The translations under genes were made by a program, and so were the position numbers. Shown here piece after piece: positions 46,501 through 54,277 of a stretch of DNA of 64,000 bases. The notes below the pieces were generated by a model. That model saw only the letters and a program-made list of their open reading frames with translations. It was not told the origin of the DNA and searched no databases. The DNA comes from Actinomadura mexicana (GTDB taxonomy: Bacteria; Actinomycetota; Actinomycetes; Streptosporangiales; Streptosporangiaceae), in assembly GCF_900188105.1 (NCBI RefSeq), contig NZ_FZNP01000001.1, forward strand, positions 434,001 through 498,000, read 5' to 3'. The first letter of the stretch is position 1; each line of letters starts with the position of its first letter.

Positions 46501-47718
46501 CACCACGCGGGCGTGCCGACGACCCCGCATGGCGCGCCCGACAGTGAAGCGGCGCCACGCGGCCTCGCGGCGGTTCCTCAAGATGCCGCCCACCCTGGCC
46601 AGCCGGAAAGGCGTGACATAGCGGACGCCACCGGCGGGGGCGATGACGGTGGAAGCGGCGCGCCCACCGGAGAGGCGGGGGCCGGCCGGGCGCTGCGGGC
46701 CGTCGGGGAGCCGGAGCCCGTGTTCGAGCCGGGGAACCGGATCGACCAGGAGCTCTACGAGGCGGCCTCGGGCGGGGACTCCGACGCGTTCCTGCGGGTG
46801 CTGCTGAACGCGAACGTGCTCGTGCCGATCCCCGATGACGCGCCGCTTGAGGTGACGCCGGTACAGCGGGAGTTCCAGTGGGACGCGGCGCTGCGGGACG
46901 CGGTGTCCGTGCAGGTGTTCACGTCGATGGTCCGGCTGCGCGAGGTGCTGCCGGAGTCCCGGTTCGTGTACGCCGACTTCCGGGAGCTGATCGGCGCGTG
47001 GCCCCGGGAGGACTGGGCCATGGTGCTCAACCCGGGGACGCACATCGGGGCGTCGCTGCACGGCGACCAGGTGCAGTCGCTCAGCGAGTGGGCGGTGCGG
47101 GTCGGGCTCGTCCCGGCGCGGCCGGAGGTTCCGCTTCCGCCGCCGCGGCGGGAACCGGTGCCGCAGCTGCCGTCCGACCCCGAGGACCGCGTCTCGTCGC
47201 CGGCCATCATGCAGAAGGTCGTCCCGCACAGCCACGTCTCCTGGTACCTGGAGCAGGGATACGACCGCGTCGGCGGCTTCGTCCACTCCACGAACGACGT
47301 GGCCGAGTTGCAGACGCCCGCCCAGATCTACGAGGCGCTGGGGCTGCTGTTCTCCGACTCCTCGTTCTCTCCCGACGACGAGGGCGTGTACGTCATCCGG
47401 TGGCCGGCCTACTGCCCCGACCTCTACCTCGTCCCCTTCGGCGGACGCGACGAGGAGGAGATGACCTCCTGGGGCGAGTCGGGCTGGGTCATCGAGCGGC
47501 CGCCGTTCACGGGGAACGGCTTCGCGCCGGGAAGCGCCGGATCCATCCGCGAGTACAAGGTGACCAGTGTCCGGCTGCCGTACGGAGCGGAGATGTACTA
47601 CATCGGCAGGGACCGGTCCGAGCGGTTCATCGCGATGTACGACCCCGACCGGCTCGCCTGGCTGCGTCCGGACGCCGGCGCCGAGGCATGGGACGGACGG
47701 ACGGAGGCCGCGCAGTGA
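43600..47718 (+). CDS. giant SseB-domain protein with unknown C-terminal domain
   Basis: A protein of 1372 residues with a GTG at 43600 after ACAGGGG. SseB-like domains lie at about 8-150, 160-300, 315-440 and 1040-1165 (each with VLVPVP-type, FTS and WPDD-W segments). A Pro/Ala/Gly-rich region with tandem repeats spans about 445-1030. Residues 1200-1365 form a separate domain (HVSWYLEQGYDRVGGFVHST, then YVIRWPAYCPDLYLVPFGG, then GWVIERPPFTGNGF) that I cannot assign; its G-F-V-H-S/Y-x-V pattern faintly recalls ADP-ribosyltransferase-type toxins. SseB proteins are usually about 250 residues long. An overlapping 122-residue gene follows, as in toxin-immunity pairs. Confidence 0.75.
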   Translation: MATVADAWRPTSELEHRLQETVRAGDQESYFRLLADADLVVPVPPDLVDGVLAGEAQPSWPTQEEDGRVHVLVYTSAAAMRACLGPSHQHFLTVRFGDIAESWPDDRWWLAVDAPARGVPAALPIEARLPAWFVRQVADGDGRPPQVGRASPPWEELRDQHRDLPREAPRPEFQPANDVERELLRAAANNDHDLFLQTLAATDVLLPVPDDTDFSLRPGRPGFPWQTREVDGSTVVPVFTSPERLAEASGPGTEHIALPFTVVLRYWPDHDWLLAINSGSPAGGTVLAQQLPGLAIWADQRAAQRMTDRFEPQNDIEQRLFDAARRRDTETFFKILLGAQVLVPVDAETPWGIVPGDPEFPWRPVPVHGRTSIQLFTSLRWMNDAIGSSRFIMPSLLEMVTAWPDASWTLVLNPGTPIDASMPGEQVRTLSGPPAPPSAATPPPPAAPSVPVAPAVPADPAAPGPGRHAGAPPAHEPTVPAPAESGRHHAGTPGGAAQPGLPDAVPPAPAHFGEAAAPRPAPPHPAVPDPAVEAGDVPVGQAPAPVPGVPGGHLADPSSTAIDPGHMAGPEPAATPGTTNPPGGLADPLSAAPEVPGDPERNLADAPGNPVSASPPGMAPQGPEPLGAAPGAVGRPYTGAPSPSGIEEPGLPEPAPQGTGPLDLAPGMPHDAGHHMGGPGSAPGTTSLPGGVEEPGLPEPIPQAGEPLGAAPVVPGDAGHHLANAPGTPPSTSAPGIAPQGPEPLDTAPDMPDDASRLPLGAPGATAPGATTPSGGMPEPGLPRTEAQGPETPDTGPGAPDDAGRHLADAPPSVSPPGPAPQGTEPLGTAPGAPDDASRHLADAPGTPPSASAPGIAPQVTEPLGAAPGAPDDAGAPGVPSSPASPGPAAQGIESLGAAPGGRDDAGRAPGVPSGAGADPGHVAGRDGTVPGLPEGADRRVAGPAGVGPQGSEPPGATSGAPGEAEVHHAGVPTTPHGAPDSEAAPRGLAAVPQDAAHPGQPERRDIADATGGGDDGGSGAPTGEAGAGRALRAVGEPEPVFEPGNRIDQELYEAASGGDSDAFLRVLLNANVLVPIPDDAPLEVTPVQREFQWDAALRDAVSVQVFTSMVRLREVLPESRFVYADFRELIGAWPREDWAMVLNPGTHIGASLHGDQVQSLSEWAVRVGLVPARPEVPLPPPRREPVPQLPSDPEDRVSSPAIMQKVVPHSHVSWYLEQGYDRVGGFVHSTNDVAELQTPAQIYEALGLLFSDSSFSPDDEGVYVIRWPAYCPDLYLVPFGGRDEEEMTSWGESGWVIERPPFTGNGFAPGSAGSIREYKVTSVRLPYGAEMYYIGRDRSERFIAMYDPDRLAWLRPDAGAEAWDGRTEAAQ
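45400..46250 (+). repeat. imperfect coding repeats in the SseB protein
   Basis: Units of about 35-40 residues recur with APQGPEPLGAAPG, PDDAGRHLADAP and GTPPSASAPG elements. At least six copies can be followed, and short DNA blocks such as GCACCCCAGGGCCCCGAGCC are repeated exactly or nearly so. The region is a likely site of length variation. Confidence 0.75.
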
Positions 47719-48083
47719 TCCGGGACGGGTACGTCGCGCGGTGGCTCGGACGCGACTTCGAGGCCGCGCCGGGCGCCGACGGCGAGATCAGGCTGTACGC
47801 GCCCGGGCCGACGGACGGGTTCGAGGAGCTGCGGCCGGGGCGCTTCCGCCGCATCGTCCCCGCGTCCGAGGTCGAGGAGCTGCGCTACGTCCGGACGACG
47901 TGCCGCTGGCGCGGCGAACGCTTCGTCATCGTCGGGGAGCACGAGACGTGGGTGCGGGTCGAGTACGCGGGCGGGCGGGCCCCGGTCGCCGAGAGTCTCG
48001 GGCTCGACCGCGTCGACCAGGGCATCTGGCAGGCGTGGGCGCCCGGGTCAGAGATTGAGGACGTCCGGGAAGAGTTCGTCTGA
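47715..48083 (+). CDS. small partner of the SseB protein, possible immunity protein
   Basis: A protein of 122 residues with a GTG start that overlaps the previous stop (GTGA at 47715-47718), so it is translationally coupled. The sequence is a compact beta-rich single domain: GYVARWLGRDFEAAP, EIRLYAPGP, RYVRTTCRWRGERFVIVGEH, and WVRVEYAGGRAPV. No signal peptide is present, so it stays in the cytoplasm, as an immunity protein or chaperone would. No family is recognised. Confidence 0.7.
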   Translation: MIRDGYVARWLGRDFEAAPGADGEIRLYAPGPTDGFEELRPGRFRRIVPASEVEELRYVRTTCRWRGERFVIVGEHETWVRVEYAGGRAPVAESLGLDRVDQGIWQAWAPGSEIEDVREEFV

Positions 48084-48186
48084 CCCGGGCGGGGTTGATT
48101 TGGCCCTTGGATCCGTGTTCGCATGTGTCCCGAGGCGATCCCTCGGACAGAAGCGTTCAACGGCGAGCGACGGAGGTGCTGCGGCA

Positions 48187-49209
48187 GTGATCTGCCGAGC
48201 GACGGTGAAACCGATCTTTGTGGGGCTCGGCACGGCGGCCATCCTCGCCGCCGGCGGCGCGTCCGCCGTGGCCGACGCCGCGCCCTCCACCCCAGGGTCG
48301 GATCCCGCCTCCCCCGCGACGGGCGAGCTCCAGGTGAACGTCGCCTCGACGGCGACCGAGCTGGACCCCGGCGACTCCCTCGACATCACCACGACCGTCA
48401 CGGCCGTCGGCGGCGCCGTGGCGAACATCAAGGTCACCAACATCACGGCGACCCTCTCGGGCACGACGGTGACCGGCGACTGCGGCGTGCCGTTCGAGTC
48501 GGCGGGGTGCGCCGTCGGCGACCTGGCCGAGGGCGAGAGCGGGACGCCCGTCAAGTCGCACGTGACGGTCCCGAAGAAGGGTCCGGACGCGACGACCGTC
48601 TACAAGATCACCGTGACCGTCGACGCCACCGACCTCTCCCCCGTCGCCGGGTACACGACGTTCAAGTACGTCGTCCCGGCCAAGCCGCCCACGAAGCCGC
48701 CCACGAAGCCTCCCACCCCGACCCCCACGCCCTCGAAGACGCCCACGAAGTCGCCGTCGCGCCGGCCCACGACGCCGTCGCCCACGTCGTCGCGCTCCTC
48801 GTCTCCGGGGACGTCGCACCGCGGGTCCGGTGGGGGAGGCGGCTCCTCCGGAAACGGGACGGGGACGAGCGGGTCCGTCCAGACGTCGCCCAACTCGTCC
48901 TTCGAGGCGCAGAACCCGCAGGTGGCGCTGCCGTCCATCCAGGCGCCCAACCCGTCCGTCGCGCCGAGCCCGGACCCTGGGGCGGCGGCGCCGCAGAGCC
49001 GCCTCCAGGGCAACAAGGCGCCCGTCGCGCAGGACCTGACGTTCGAGCGGATGGCCAGCACGCAGATCGCTTGGCTGGCGGCACTGATGGTGGCGTTCTC
49101 GCTGCTGCTGACGCAGCTGCGCCTCGGCCGCCGGCGGCTGCCCGCCGGGGCCCCGAGGCGGCCCAGGGGAACGCACCGGCGACCGCGGGGCGGCATGTTC
49201 GGCGGGTGA
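48187..49209 (+). CDS. secreted surface protein with C-terminal membrane anchor
   Basis: A protein of 340 residues from GTG 48187, ten bases after GGAGG. The signal peptide (IFVGLGTAAILAAGGASAVA) ends near residue 35. A beta-sandwich-like domain follows (about 50-160, TELDPGDSLDITTTVTAVGG with two Cys, GDCGV and GCAVG), then a Pro/Thr/Ser-rich stalk (PTKPPTPTPTPSKTPTK), and near the end a membrane helix (TQIAWLAALMVAFSLLLTQL) with an Arg-rich tail. The type is common among actinomycete wall-associated proteins. Ligand unknown. It begins about 100 bases after the SseB partner gene. Confidence 0.8.
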   Translation: MICRATVKPIFVGLGTAAILAAGGASAVADAAPSTPGSDPASPATGELQVNVASTATELDPGDSLDITTTVTAVGGAVANIKVTNITATLSGTTVTGDCGVPFESAGCAVGDLAEGESGTPVKSHVTVPKKGPDATTVYKITVTVDATDLSPVAGYTTFKYVVPAKPPTKPPTKPPTPTPTPSKTPTKSPSRRPTTPSPTSSRSSSPGTSHRGSGGGGGSSGNGTGTSGSVQTSPNSSFEAQNPQVALPSIQAPNPSVAPSPDPGAAAPQSRLQGNKAPVAQDLTFERMASTQIAWLAALMVAFSLLLTQLRLGRRRLPAGAPRRPRGTHRRPRGGMFGG

Positions 49210-49762
49210 CTCCGGGACGCCCGCGTCTTCACCCAGATGATCAGCGCAGGTCGCGCGCAGGTCACGCATTCGACGAGTGGCGCGTGTTCGTTCATGGGCA
49301 TGCCCCGTGGAACTCGACCGCCGGCACCGCATGGGGACGGCTCCGGAAACGGCGGACCCCTCGAAAGAGAATCTCACGCACGCCCTTCCGAGACGTCCGG
49401 AAATACCCGTGCTCGATGACGTCAACCGACCAAACGAAGGCGGACCGTCCCCCTGGCCGACCGCCTAGCCCACTAATGGAGAACAACGGTCTCGTGTCCG
49501 CCGTCGCGCGGCCCGGCACCGACCGGCTCGTTCCAAGGCGAGCGAAAATCCCGGTCCCCTTGGCGCGCCTTGACGATTGTCGGCAGGCGTGCGGGATGCC
49601 CGGCGAAACGGCGGCGACCGCGCGACCGTCCTCCCCGATTCGGGAGCGCGGCCCGGCCAACTCGCTGCAAGGAAGCGGTTTGAGGCTCTCTGGAATGGTT
49701 AGTCTCCCGAAGCGGCTGTTCCTTGCCAGCGCCCTTGCTGCCCCCGGAAGAGGTGACCGGTA
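49210..49762. other. 553-base region without a supported gene
   Basis: Open frames here are short and low in protein-like content. No tRNA, riboswitch or strong hairpin was seen. The right end should contain the promoter of the gene at 49763, whose AGAGGTGACCGGTA leader includes a ribosome site. Confidence 0.45.
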
Positions 49763-50182
49763 ATGGAAATTCGGACAGACGGTGATGTGCCGAACCAGGA
49801 CGAGATCGCGGAGCTGCGCGCCCGAGCGGAGTCCGGCGATCGGAACGCGGCCGGACGATTGGGTGAGTTGCTGGCGAAGCACGGCGACCTGGAAGCCGCG
49901 TTGCACGTGTGGGCCCGCGCCTACGGCGACGCCTCACCGACGACGAGGCGGCTGGCCGAACTGCTGGCCGACCGCGGCGACCTGAGGGCCGCCGTGGAGG
50001 TGTGGCAGTTCTCCGACCCGGTCAGGCAGAACCCGTCCGGCCTCCACGAGGAGTTCATGGCCGGCCTCGACGTGGACGAACGCGTCGACTGGGAGGACGA
50101 CCCGGAGGACTGGGCGTTCATGGAGAGGGAGCGGCTGACCAGCCTGCTGACCGACCGAGACGACGAGGCCGCCGTCGCTTAG
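49763..50182 (+). CDS. short TPR/Sel1-like repeat protein
   Basis: A protein of 139 residues with an ATG after AAGAGGTGACCGGTA. The first half has two alpha-helical repeats of the TPR/Sel1 type (AAGRLGELLAKHGDLEAALH and TTRRLAELLADRGDLRAAVE); the acidic C-terminal half (VDERVDWEDDPEDWAFMERE) has no motif. Such proteins usually bind partner proteins. It is a single gene; a decayed regulator fragment follows on the other strand. Confidence 0.75.
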   Translation: MEIRTDGDVPNQDEIAELRARAESGDRNAAGRLGELLAKHGDLEAALHVWARAYGDASPTTRRLAELLADRGDLRAAVEVWQFSDPVRQNPSGLHEEFMAGLDVDERVDWEDDPEDWAFMERERLTSLLTDRDDEAAVA

Positions 50183-50190
50183 TCGGTGTG

Positions 50191-50553
50191 TCACCGGGTG
50201 CATTCAAGCTCGAACCGGGCGCCGATGTGGCCGGCGAGCACCGCCAGCTCCGCGCCCGCGGCGTTCGCGTAGGCCCGGTACCAGGGCTGTGTGAACTCCT
50301 CGAACGCGTTGTGCACCAGGTGGGCGGCATCCGTCGTGCGCCCTGCGTGCACCGCGAGCCGGGCTTCGACGAAGGCCGTGCACGCTGCGAGGTTCGGCGA
50401 CCGCCTCAGTTCGGTGACTCCGGCGAACTCCAGTGTCCGCGACCGCCGGCGGCCACCGTCGCCGTCACCGCGCAGACCGGCCGCGAGCCCCGGCATCGCC
50501 ACCGACGGCGAAAGCCAGGCCGGCAGCGGAGAACCCGCCTCGCGCCACTTCAT
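50191..50553 (-). pseudogene. C-terminal fragment of a TPR-type regulator
   Basis: The leftward frame from ATG 50553 reads protein-like only in its last two thirds: LAACTAFVEARLAVHAGRTT and PWYRAYANAAGAELAVLAGH. These resemble the helical repeats at the end of large LuxR/AAA regulators (the WYAALWAEAAVLAG type). The ATPase and earlier repeats are missing, and the upstream gene is an unrelated TrmH protein, so this looks like a remnant. A real small protein is possible. Confidence 0.35.
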
Positions 50554-50576
50554 GGCCGAGGGCGGTCGGGTGGGCG

Positions 50577-51464
50577 CTACCTCATGAGGGTGTGGCAGGC
50601 GATGGCGGCGGCCGCGGTGACGTTGAGGGAGTCGACGCCGGCGGACATGGCGTCCCCGCTCATGGGGATGCACACCGGCTCGTCGGCCTCGTCCAGCCAG
50701 TGGGAGGACAGGCCGTCGCCCTCCGAGCCGAGCAGGAGGGCCACGCGGTCACCCGTCGATGCCTTGTCCAGAGGTGTGGCCGTCTGGTCGGGGGTCAGGG
50801 CGAGCAGGGTGAAGCCGGCGGCGCGCAGCTTGCCCAGGTCGTCGTGCCAGTTGGTCATGCGGGCGTAGGGGATGGCGAAGACGGCGCCCATCGAGACCTT
50901 CACCGCACGCCGGTAGAGGGGGTCGGCACACCTCGGGGACAGGATGATCGCGTCGATGCCCAGGGCCGCGGCACACCGGTAGATGGATCCCACGTTCGCA
51001 TGGTCGACGAGATCCTCCAGGACGAGGATGCGGCGAGGCGGCCGAGTGCGCCGCACAGGGGCGCCGGTGCCGGCGCGGTCGGCGACGTCCTCGCGGGCGG
51101 CGGCGCGGCGGGCCGTGGTGAGGACGGTGTCGACGGGCGGCAGGGGGAGTCGTTCCATCGAGGCCAGGGCGCCGCGGTGCACCTGGAAGCCTGTGATCGC
51201 TTCCATGGTGGCGTCGTCGGCCAGGTAGGCGGGGGCGTCCACGCCGTCCAGCAGGTCGGCCAGCGGCCCGGCCCAGCGGCGGGCCATCAGCAGGGAGCGG
51301 ACGGGATGGCCGGCGCCGACCGCACGGCGGATCACCTTCTCGCCCTCGGCGACGAACAGGCCGTGCTCGGCCTCCAGGCTCTTGCGGAGGTTGACGTCGC
51401 GGAGGCGGACGTAGTCCGCGAGGCGCGGGTCGGCGGGGTCGGAGACGGGGATCAGGCTGGCCAT
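50577..51464 (-). CDS. TrmH/SpoU-family RNA methyltransferase
   Basis: A protein of 295 residues. An N-terminal RNA-binding substrate domain (LRKSLEAEHGLFVAEGEKVI, about 28-47) precedes the SPOUT domain: motif 1 VDHANVGSIYRCA, motif 2 LLGSEGDGLS, motif 3 DSLNVTAAAAIA, which forms the knotted SAM site. It should 2'-O-methylate a ribose in rRNA or tRNA. The length is normal for the group. Transcribed leftward; the next gene diverges. Confidence 0.93.
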   Translation of the reverse strand: MASLIPVSDPADPRLADYVRLRDVNLRKSLEAEHGLFVAEGEKVIRRAVGAGHPVRSLLMARRWAGPLADLLDGVDAPAYLADDATMEAITGFQVHRGALASMERLPLPPVDTVLTTARRAAAREDVADRAGTGAPVRRTRPPRRILVLEDLVDHANVGSIYRCAAALGIDAIILSPRCADPLYRRAVKVSMGAVFAIPYARMTNWHDDLGKLRAAGFTLLALTPDQTATPLDKASTGDRVALLLGSEGDGLSSHWLDEADEPVCIPMSGDAMSAGVDSLNVTAAAAIACHTLMR

Positions 51465-51735
51465 CCCCCAAGTCTGCCGCCGGGCGCCCGGTGCCCCGGC
51501 TGCGCGGCGGCCGGATCCGGCCGCGAGAGCTCCCTGAATCTGGTTCTAGAGAGGGATTCGCGTACGCTCATACCCCTCCGATCGCTGCGCGCGGCGGCCA
51601 TGCGCGCTGCCAGGTTCGTCGGGGCTCACGCTCATGACCTGCGTCATCATCAGTTTTGAGTCCTTTGTAACCTCTGGGGCGTACTACTACAGTGCCGGGG
51701 AACATGGGCCGGTTTCAGGTGAATCGAGGGCAGCC

Positions 51736-53985
51736 GTGAGCGGACGTCATCGCAATGACCTCCCCGGAGGGGCGGGCGAAGGCGGGTACGACCCGTCCAC
51801 CCCCGTCTTCGGCCCGGCCAACGACGGGTCGTCCGACTGGTTCGGAGCGCGGGACAGCCAGGGGCAGCCGCTCGCCCAGCCTCAGGCGGGCCCGCAGGGC
51901 GCCCCGCCCGGCATGGCATCCGGCGCGTCCGGCGAGATGCCCGAGTGGTTCACGCCCCGGCTCTCCTCCGAGCAGCCGGTCTACGGCCAGGGCCGGTACG
52001 GCGAGGAGCCGCGGACCGCGTCCCCGCAGGGGCCTCCCTTCGAGCCCTCGCCGCTGGCCGGGACGGGTTACAGCGAGTACGACGCCATCAGCAGGTCGGA
52101 CGGCGGCCAGGCCGGGTTCTTCGGCGGCTCCGGTGGGCCGGGTGACTCCGGCGGGTACGGCGGCGGATCCGGTGGTTCGGGCGGCTCCGGCGGTTCGGGG
52201 GGTTATGGCGGTTCGGGGGGCTATGGCAGCGGATCGGGCGGCTACGAGCACGGGCGCCGCAGGCGCAAGCGCAGCGCGACCGCGCTGATCGGGCCGATGG
52301 CCGGCGCCGTCGGCCTGGCCCTGCTGCTCGGCGTGGGCGTCTACGCGTTCGCCGAGAGCGGCGGCGGCTGCTCCGGCGACGGCGCGATGAACCTGTCCGT
52401 GGCGGCCGCGGTCGACATCGCGCCGGTCGTGGAGAGGGCCGCCGGGCGGTTCAACGACGGCAAGCACAAGGTCGACGGCAAGTGCGTGAAGGCGACCGTG
52501 AAGAGGGTCGAGCCGTCGGCGGTGACGACGCAGCTGTCCGGGCAGGCCGTCGCGAACGACCGGCCGGACGTGTGGATCCCCGACTCGTCCCTGTGGATCT
52601 CGCTGGCGCAGACCGACGGCGAGAACGGCGACAAGAGCGGCGTGGTGTCCACCAAGACCTCGCTCGCGGCCAGCCCGATCGTGGTGGGGCTGCCGCGGAC
52701 CCTCGCGCTGCAGCTGAAGAAGCAGGGCATCACCGCCAGCCCGTCGTGGGACAACCTGCTGAAGGCCGCGGGCGGCGTCGCGGGCGGCGCGGTGACCAAG
52801 AACCAGATGATCCCCGCGGGGTCGGTGCGGCTCGTCGTGCCCGACCCGATGAGGAACGCCGCGGGCATGGGCTCGCTGATGGTCACGAGCACGCTGCTGG
52901 CGAACGACCCGAACCGGGACTCCATCTTCACCGGCATCGTCCGGACCGTCCGGGAGAGCACCGTCCCGAACGTGAAGGCGGAGTTCGAGCACTTCCGCAA
53001 GGACCGCACCGGCAAGCAGCCGATCTCGCTGTCGTCGGAGCAGTCGCTCTACACCTACAACCGGAGCAAGCCCGCCGAGCCCGCGGTCGCGCTGTACCCG
53101 ACCGAGGGCACGCTCTCGATGGACTACCCGTTCACCGTCACCGCCAAGGGCGACGCCCAGCGCAAGGCCGCCCGCCTGCTCGAACAGGCGATGCGGACCG
53201 AGGCGACCCGCAAGGACGTCCTCGACGCCGGGTTCCGGACGGCCGACGGCAGGGCGCCGTCCGGCTTCGGCGAGGCGGCCGGCGTCAGCCCCGCCCGGCC
53301 GCGGCAACTGCCCGCGCCGAAGAGCGAGGACGTCGCGAAGGTCATGCAGGCGTGGTCGAAGCTGTCGCTCGGCCTGCGCATGCTCACCCTGATCGACGTG
53401 TCCGGGTCGATGGCCGAGAAGGTCGGGCCGAACGTCAACCGGCTCCAGGCCATCGCGCAGGTGTCGCAGGGCGGGCTCAGCATGATGTCCAACGACACCG
53501 AGCTCGGCCAGTGGCTGTTCTCCACGAACATGGACGGCAAGACGCCGTACAAGGAGACGGTGCCGGTCGGGCCCCTCGGCGAGCGGGTCGGGTCCAACAC
53601 GCGGCGCGGCCTCGTCCTGTCCACGCTCAACCAGATGAAGCCGAAGCCGGACGGCGACACCGGCCTGTACCGGACGATGCTGGCCGCGTACAAGAGCATG
53701 AACGACTCTTACAAGCCGGAGTTCGGCAACTCGATCCTGCTGCTCACCGACGGGAAGAACGACGACCCGGACGGCCCGTCGCTGCAGGAGACGCTCACGC
53801 GGTTGAGGGACATGCAGGACCCGAACAAGCCCATCCAGGTGAACATGATCGGGTTCGGCAAGGGCGTCGACCGGGGCGAGCTGGAGAAGATCGCCGAGGC
53901 GACGAACGGCAACGTGCAGATCGCCATGACGCCCGGGGAGATCTCCAAGATCTTCCTGAAGATGCTCTCCCGCCGGATCCAGTGA
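51736..53985 (+). CDS. VWA-domain and solute-binding membrane protein
   Basis: A protein of 749 residues. The GTG at 51736 follows GAGGGCAGCC; earlier in-frame codons lack a site. A Gly/Ser-rich cytoplasmic tail (1-175) leads to one membrane helix (LIGPMAGAVGLALLLGVGVY). Outside, a type 2 periplasmic-binding-like domain (about 215-480, MNLSVAAAVDIAPVVERAAG) is followed by a von Willebrand A domain with MIDAS LIDVSGSMAEKV (about 550) and LLTDGKNDD. The family occurs in actinomycetes and is probably a cell-surface sensor or adhesion factor. A hairpin (53984-54001) overlaps its stop. Confidence 0.88.
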   Translation: MSGRHRNDLPGGAGEGGYDPSTPVFGPANDGSSDWFGARDSQGQPLAQPQAGPQGAPPGMASGASGEMPEWFTPRLSSEQPVYGQGRYGEEPRTASPQGPPFEPSPLAGTGYSEYDAISRSDGGQAGFFGGSGGPGDSGGYGGGSGGSGGSGGSGGYGGSGGYGSGSGGYEHGRRRRKRSATALIGPMAGAVGLALLLGVGVYAFAESGGGCSGDGAMNLSVAAAVDIAPVVERAAGRFNDGKHKVDGKCVKATVKRVEPSAVTTQLSGQAVANDRPDVWIPDSSLWISLAQTDGENGDKSGVVSTKTSLAASPIVVGLPRTLALQLKKQGITASPSWDNLLKAAGGVAGGAVTKNQMIPAGSVRLVVPDPMRNAAGMGSLMVTSTLLANDPNRDSIFTGIVRTVRESTVPNVKAEFEHFRKDRTGKQPISLSSEQSLYTYNRSKPAEPAVALYPTEGTLSMDYPFTVTAKGDAQRKAARLLEQAMRTEATRKDVLDAGFRTADGRAPSGFGEAAGVSPARPRQLPAPKSEDVAKVMQAWSKLSLGLRMLTLIDVSGSMAEKVGPNVNRLQAIAQVSQGGLSMMSNDTELGQWLFSTNMDGKTPYKETVPVGPLGERVGSNTRRGLVLSTLNQMKPKPDGDTGLYRTMLAAYKSMNDSYKPEFGNSILLLTDGKNDDPDGPSLQETLTRLRDMQDPNKPIQVNMIGFGKGVDRGELEKIAEATNGNVQIAMTPGEISKIFLKMLSRRIQ

Positions 53986-54081
53986 TCACCACTCGGTGAT
54001 CTTCCGGATGCGCCAGGTAGTTCTTGATTTTTCCCTGAAATCCGTGTCAACCGGGCGCCGGATTCGGCCGTCCATCTATGT

Positions 54082-54116
54082 GGAGGCCCGACGGGGAGCG
54101 GGGCCGTCGGGCCTCC
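54082..54116 (+). terminator. strong hairpin downstream of VWA gene
   Basis: GGAGGCCCGACGG (54082-54094) pairs perfectly with CCGTCGGGCCTCC (54104-54116), loop nine bases. With a smaller 7-bp stem at 53984-54001 (GATCACC/GGTGATC) it probably ends the VWA transcript. There is no T-tract. Confidence 0.6.
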
Positions 54117-54277
54117 GACCTACTTCCCTCCCTGGCCCGTGACGGGGAGGCGGCCGCCGGTCGGACGACCGACCGGGGCCGGGAGAGCGAACCGCTCCCT
54201 CTGAGATCTTCCAGCCCGTCCCCGGCGTCCCTGACGCCCCGGACGAGGATTCCCAGCACAGCCCGCGGGAGGACTTC

